From Polytrichum commune (taxonomy: Eukaryota; Streptophyta; Polytrichopsida; Polytrichales; Polytrichaceae): a stretch of 64,000 nt of DNA. Shown here one piece after another: positions 59,201-64,000 of this stretch (positions within the stretch are counted from its first letter, which is position 1; every line of letters begins with the position of its first letter). The translations under genes were made by a program, and so were the position numbers. The notes under the pieces were generated by a model. That model was not told the DNA's origin, made no database searches, and saw nothing but the letters and a program-made list of their open reading frames with translations. The stretch covers positions 34,066,440-34,130,439 of the forward strand of contig OX485807.1 in the NCBI GenBank assembly GCA_950295325.1. Direction: 5' to 3'.

Positions 59201-59945
59201 TCTAATGAGAGAACCCCCAATCAACTGATGTGATGAGGGAAAAACTTTGAGCAGTTGGTTAGCGGTGGATTCGAGAAATTAAGATTGATTAAGTGAACTT
59301 AAGTTAGGATAAACTTTGAATCAGCAAGGAGATAAGTTGTCCTAGATTTAATTAGAGTTTTAGGATAATACATAGTCTAGGGACGAGAACTTTGAGTACG
59401 AGATGCAAGCTAACCATATCAATTATTGTCTTGTGTGTTACCATGGTTGTTGTTGTTGTTGTAAGTTATGCAAGGCAATCAAGACTATAGCTTCACCTTG
59501 ATGTTCATTGTTAGTTGCATAAGTTGTGAGTAATAATTAAATCTTGGAATTAATAAGTAAACAAATTGTCTTGTATTGGAATTAACATTGACCAATTAAT
59601 GAAAATATTGTTGTGATTTGAAGATGCATTGGCCAATGATCACCAAGACAATTGTGATACTAAAAATTTATTGTTCTCAAAAGACTACTGGCCTATAATC
59701 TCATGACAAGATGGAAACTTATAGCCATTGACAAGCATACAATATTGAATGAGAAATATTGAGAGGAAACCTTGAGAGAAAGGAGAGTAAAAGATGATTG
59801 AGTGATGTTTTAGAGTGAAGATAACAACCTTATTGTATGATTAATGAAATATAATGTGACAAATGCGTGTAATAGACACTAGTAAAGCCTTCCTTGAGAG
59901 TATGTACCCTGGGTTTTGGTTTATTTTAGTCATGGCAAAAACCTA
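56276..59945. other. GA-rich intergenic DNA between direct repeats
   Basis: 3.7 kb, purine-rich on the plus strand with many 'gagagag' runs and 'ctatagccaa' motifs. No gene seen. Diverged copies of 'actatagtctatcgttgaga' type at about 58.47 and 58.59 kb point to old tandem duplication. Confidence 0.4.
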
Positions 59946-60155
59946 ACTCTTTGCTGTTGAATTGTATGTGTACCCACCCTAATTCTATCTATAAGTTCAA
60001 GATGGCTAACATGGAGACCCTCTTGCAACCTACAAAACCATTTGAATTGCATTCCATATTGTTTCCCCCCTCCCCCCAAAACACACACACACACACACAC
60101 ACACATGGATATTGATGTCATAACACCATTGAAATGGAGCCTTACCCATTGAAAG
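59946..60155. repeat. Direct repeat, copy 2
   Basis: Partner of 56,063-56,275. It carries only the tail of the family D element, so the pair arose by duplication after that insertion. Confidence 0.85.
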
Positions 60156-60200
60156 GTAACCAATAAATCCTATCTTGTACCAAGGGGACTCTTCAACAAA

Positions 60201-60564
60201 ACTACACTAAATATGCTATTCAATGTCACTATGGTAACTCTTCGGATGACACTTCCTATGAACAAGTCAACAAATACAGTCATGGATGATAAATGAGTTC
60301 TTCCGTTGGCCAAAACCTTGCCTTCTCTTGTCAACAACTTGTGATGCAATATTGTCATGGATGATTGAAATTTGGATGAAAAATCACATGGTAAGTGACA
60401 GTATTTGCAACACTGTAAATCTATAATCCCCCCAAACAATTTACAAGGAATGACAAATAATGTTGGGTTCACATTTAGTGTTGGTGACACTACACCCACG
60501 GCTTACAATTAGTATGGAACAAGAATTAGAATCGGTGACACTAAAATATCATACATAGTGTAGT
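60201..60564. mobile_element. MITE family F, copy 2
   Basis: Left 'actacactaaatatgctatt'; the right end reverse-complements to 'actacactatgtatgatatt'. Inverted relative to the 39.7 kb copy and about 160 bp shorter. Confidence 0.75.
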
Positions 60565-61100
60565 GTAGGTCAACATGCGCTCAAAGTCACGTTGACATAA
60601 ACTGCTAAACTTCTCTTTTTTCTTTTGTTCTCTTTGCCATTCCATACATGCGGCCGGCCGCTTTTGTGCCAACACCGGCCGTTCCCTCTTCATTTAGTCT
60701 CGACCAGTGTGTATGTTTGACAAATTTCATTCGACATTCAACTTCAAATCCAAAGTGTCACGTGACGTTTTCAAAAACGAAAATGAATGTCAATTGACAT
60801 CTACGTTTTCTTTTAAAATGTCGCCTCAATGTCAACATGTCTAGTAATACGTGTCATTTCAATCTCTACAATGTCAATGGACGTGTGGTTTTTTCCTTCA
60901 CAAGTCACACTACATCTCAAAATCTAAACTGTGTGTGTTAATTAGTTGACATGCAATTTATTTTTATGCAAGATTTTGCGTGTCAAACTTCAAAAACTTG
61001 CAAAAAACTTTGTTAAAAATACACATTGGTCTCGACCGTCTACAAAGTCAGCAGGGCCGTCTATAAAGGGCCCGTTTGCATTGGGAGTCGACAATAACCC
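60565..61100. other. Intergenic
   Basis: No gene. Small palindrome 'gcggccggccgc' near 60,651. Confidence 0.4.
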
Positions 61101-61103
61101 TAA

Positions 61104-61615
61104 TGCCCCTTCCCCACTTGACATTAGCTAAGCCTAAAAGTGAGTTCTTAAAAATGAGCGTTCACACCATCGACATTATCTAGTGCCGAGCCTAGTTGGC
61201 AAATGATGTGGCATGGCTTAAAAGTGGAGGTTTTAAGCTAAAACTACCGACCCTCCCATCGGTACCTAGACATGAGGCAAGAATGTAGGACCTCTAAAAG
61301 TGTTGCCTCCTGCTCTTGTGATTGGTTGCTTGTTAGTCTTAGCTATGAGGGCACGAGGAGCTCCATTAACAAAAACCGATGGTAAGTATTAAGGCATTTG
61401 GGGATGGGACAAAAACTATCCAACATTCATTGGTTGGTAGATAAAACAATGAACATGTGTGAAAGCTACTTAACTAAAACCTACTTGGAAATCTCCGGAG
61501 CAAGTTCTTGTAGGTGCATTGGGATAGCCGGATGTGTCCGCTATAACTAAGGGAGCTTTACCCGGGTTTTAGGGAAGTCTTTGGTTATTTGCTAATGTCA
61601 AGTGGGGAGGGGGCA
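61104..61615. mobile_element. PIF/Harbinger-like MITE, family E
   Basis: 512 bp between TAA at 61101-61103 and 61616-61618. Ends: left 'tgccccttccccacttgaca' continuing 'ttagc'; the right end is its reverse complement with one or two mismatches. Confidence 0.85.
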
Positions 61616-61996
61616 TAAATAAAATAGCTTATCTACATGCCCACTATCTGCTTCTGACCCCACCCACCCCGTACTAAGTTAGTGTGATACAGTGTGATAT
61701 TCTATGTCCCCTTAAAAATAAAGGAAAGGTGATCATGAATGACCATGTTTGGAGAAAAGGGGCAAGAGAGTCAATGCTAACTTAGTGCCACGACCTCGCG
61801 TGCACTTTGACGGCCATGGAGGATGTGGTCGGTTATTTATTGCTAGTAGTGTGGCATAGTAGTGTTCCTAAGGGCCACTTCACACACGAGCCAAGAGCCG
61901 TGACCGTGAAATTGTGAGAGCCCACAAGAAAGTGTCCTAAGGCCGTCCTAACACACCTCCCAAATCATCTAGTGTGGTCACGGACCCTCAAGTGTA

Positions 61997-62639
61997 TAGT
62001 AATCTCTTGCTTAGGTAGGCGTCCGTTTAAGTATGCATCCTGGTTAAGTGCGTAAATGTTTTTCACAAAAATCAGGGTTCATACTTTATTGTTTGAACAT
62101 GTCATGTAAAGTCGTTTGTTGCAAATGCATGAATTTTTTTACGCTCGACATACAATGTCAGTTTGTTAACATTTCGCTGAAATGCCTCAAACGATCGTCG
62201 TGGTTCATCATACATCTGTTCAACTTCCGTTTGAACATTAGAGCAAAGCAATTGGTCATCGATGTCGAGGACAATGTCGTGTAAAGCTTCAAAGCCTTTG
62301 AAATCGGTAGCACTTTCGGATCCAGCAAATGTCTCGATAGGCCAAGTTTCGTTGTTGTATGTTCTCCCGATTGTCCCAGACTTTTCGGATGGTATCTTCA
62401 CTGACTTCATACTCCCACCCTAGCACCCGCTTGCTCGGTGCGTTCGGCTTGCTCAACTTTGCAATGATTTCACATCGATGGGCTTCATTTAAGCGGGTTG
62501 CCTCATGTTTCATCCATTTCCTGTTGCGATTCATCAAATCAAAAGGTCTAGAAAGTGATATGAGTAAAGTACGCATCTACCAACTAAGTGCACACCAACC
62601 GCTCCAGTTCAAAGTGCATACTTAAGCGGGAGATTACTG
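61997..62639. mobile_element. 643-bp pogo/Tigger-like element, internally deleted
   Basis: Inserted in the MITE with a TA duplication (61995-61996 and 62640-62641). Terminal inverted repeats: left 'tagtaatctcttgcttaggt', right inward 'cagtaatctcccgcttaagt'. CAGT-type ends and a TA target are pogo features. Carries the N-terminal part of a transposase on the minus strand and nothing of the catalytic domain. Confidence 0.85.
62102..62576 (-). pseudogene. Pogo/CENP-B-like transposase N-terminus, frameshifted
   Basis: The upstream frame (62576-62289) contains RLNEAHRCEIIAKLSKPNAP followed by WEYEVSEDTIRKVWDNRENI, a CENP-B/psq-type helix-turn-helix ending in the typical KVWxNRE-I. It overlaps a second frame (62410-62102) with FKGFEALHDIVLDIDDQL, which fits the second CENP-B-type HTH. 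So one frameshift separates the two. The DDE domain is absent. Non-functional. Confidence 0.7.
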
Positions 62640-63018
62640 TAGTGTGAAGCCATTTGTGACCGGGCCCTCAACCAAATGCTATTTCAATGAATTTCTATTC
62701 ATGCGGGTCCTCAACCATGGTAAAATAGAATAAATCAATGGTTGTGAGCGTTCAGAGTGCCATGGTCTCCCGGTTTTGTGTTAGGCCTACCTCCAAGAGA
62801 TGGTTCATGAAAATAGTCCAAGTGACCATGAAACATGATCCATTTGATGCCATGTCGGAATCCATGTAGACTTTACATCCATCTTGCATTCACTTACTAT
62901 GTCGGTCCCTCAAGCGTAGTGTGAAGTGAGCTTGGACCGGCTGTGCCTTTTCCACCAATGAGAACGCTTTTAGTGCATTGGTCACGGGCCCTCACTCTTG
63001 TGTGCGAAGTGGCCCTAA

Positions 63019-64000
63019 ATGATGTGCTAGTCATAGCCCGAGTTGTTTTTGAGGTTGAAAAAGGTTCAATTGCGGAATGGTTCCCAACAATAGAGACATT
63101 TGTAAAGTGAAAGCAGATGAAACCATGGGTTTAGTCCCAAACCCATAATAATTTATGAGAATTGACACAAAGACACCCAAGTCTTTTTAATGCTCAAATT
63201 ACCATACACTAAGAGTGTTGTGACGTGTCGGGCTATTGAGAATCATTATTTATTTATTTTTATCTTGTCCTACTAGGATGGGTGGGCCAAGCTAGCCTTG
63301 CACAACCTTGAAAATATAACCATGGGATGCCTCAACGTAGTGCATATTCATTCTTTATAACCATGGGATGTTCCAAACTAGTGCAAATTCATACTTTATA
63401 ACCATGGAATGTCTCAAACTAGTGCAAATTCATACTTAATATGAGTCTCCTTGCACTAGGTTGGGACCTCCCATGGTTATATTCTCAGGGCCCACATGAA
63501 CGAACGCACAATGCTTAATAATGTTATGCTCACATACAAGTGTTTGGTTAACAAGAATAACATGCATGTAAAACCTGCATACCATAGGGAGAACAAGTGA
63601 AGGATCTTATATTTCTTTGTCTAATAATGTCCATCTAAATTTCATTGTAGAAAATGTTACATTGCCCACCACCCGACTTTCCTTAAGATACACCACACAT
63701 TCTAACACATCCAACTCACTCAAAAAAAACCAAATTCAGATGACCAAACAAATTGGAGGTGCAAAGTTTTTCAACGAGGCACAAAATCCTATCTTGATGG
63801 AACTACATTAAACAACGGCCATTTTGGCGGACCGTGGTACCATGTACACCTTACACACCCTAACACATGGCCACCATAGTCTTGACGTATTGCAATAATA
63901 TGGTCAATGAAACTTTTCTTGACCCATGTCATTTTTAAGGCCACAATATCATATGTTGAAAACTAGGAATATGATACCAATGTCTCTTTTGAAAATAAAA
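63019..64000. other. Intergenic with short tandem repeat
   Basis: No gene. 63,312-63,443 holds three copies of a roughly 40-bp unit ('tataaccatgggatg...actagtgcaaattcata'), and an inverted part-copy follows at 63,445-63,490. The 63.1-63.3 kb portion relates to 6.4-6.9 kb in reverse. Confidence 0.5.

Larger units (their letters stand above)
61872..63015. mobile_element. Family A MITE split by a pogo-like insertion
   Basis: TAA at 61869-61871 and 63016-63018. The two pieces 61872-61996 and 62640-63015 join to a complete family A element collinear with the 41.1 kb copy. Confidence 0.9.

Noticed and set aside
56063-60155. LTR retrotransposon bounded by the direct repeats
   Set aside because: No TG...CA ends, primer-binding site, polypurine tract or gag-pol sequence between them, and one copy carries a MITE tail.

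Overview
The window looks like nuclear DNA of a land plant with a transposon-rich genome. The main evidence is a spliced NLR immune-receptor gene at the left edge. The rest is intergenic DNA full of small terminal-inverted-repeat elements, with one giant LINE. Dual-endonuclease LINEs of the type seen here are best known from green algae, so a bryophyte, lycophyte or fern is a reasonable guess, but the sequence alone does not settle this. All gene models are read by eye, with no homology search.

Layout. 1-5,173 (minus): an NLR gene running off the left edge, with five exons whose splice phases agree, a GC-rich upstream region to about 6.2 kb, and repeat-filled introns. 6.2-17.2 kb: AT-rich intergenic DNA with a large inverted repeat, a PIF/Harbinger-like MITE whose one half has expanded into about five tandem units, a Tc1-like transposase fragment and a second MITE family. 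17.2-20.4 kb: a decayed LINE relic (ORF1 and its 5' side). 20,488-32,891 (minus): a 12.4 kb LINE flanked by a 12-bp target-site duplication. 33.3-34.1 kb: three tandem units of about 260 bp. 34.1-64 kb: intergenic DNA with at least four more copies of the 9.97 kb MITE family (one split by a pogo-like insertion), several other MITE families, a 78-bp CACTA-type micro-element, foldbacks and microsatellites. A GC-richer block with unrecognised ORFs lies at 49.5-51.2 kb.

The LINE is the most interesting object. Its ORF1 has RRM-like repeats and a C-terminal coiled coil. Its ORF2 reads: hydrophobic/low-complexity leader, a 2A-like DIEANPGP motif, an APE-type endonuclease, reverse transcriptase (YADD), RNase H, a CCHC motif and an R2-like PD-(D/E)XK nuclease module. 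Two different endonucleases in one ORF is the Dualen/RandI architecture. This copy is broken by one stop in ORF1 and three in ORF2, each a single C-to-T change from a sense codon, and by two frame changes that both fall in long poly-C runs. The TSD, the restorable frame and a structured 3' end suggest a fairly recent insertion. No RNA gene, CRISPR array or organellar feature was recognised.
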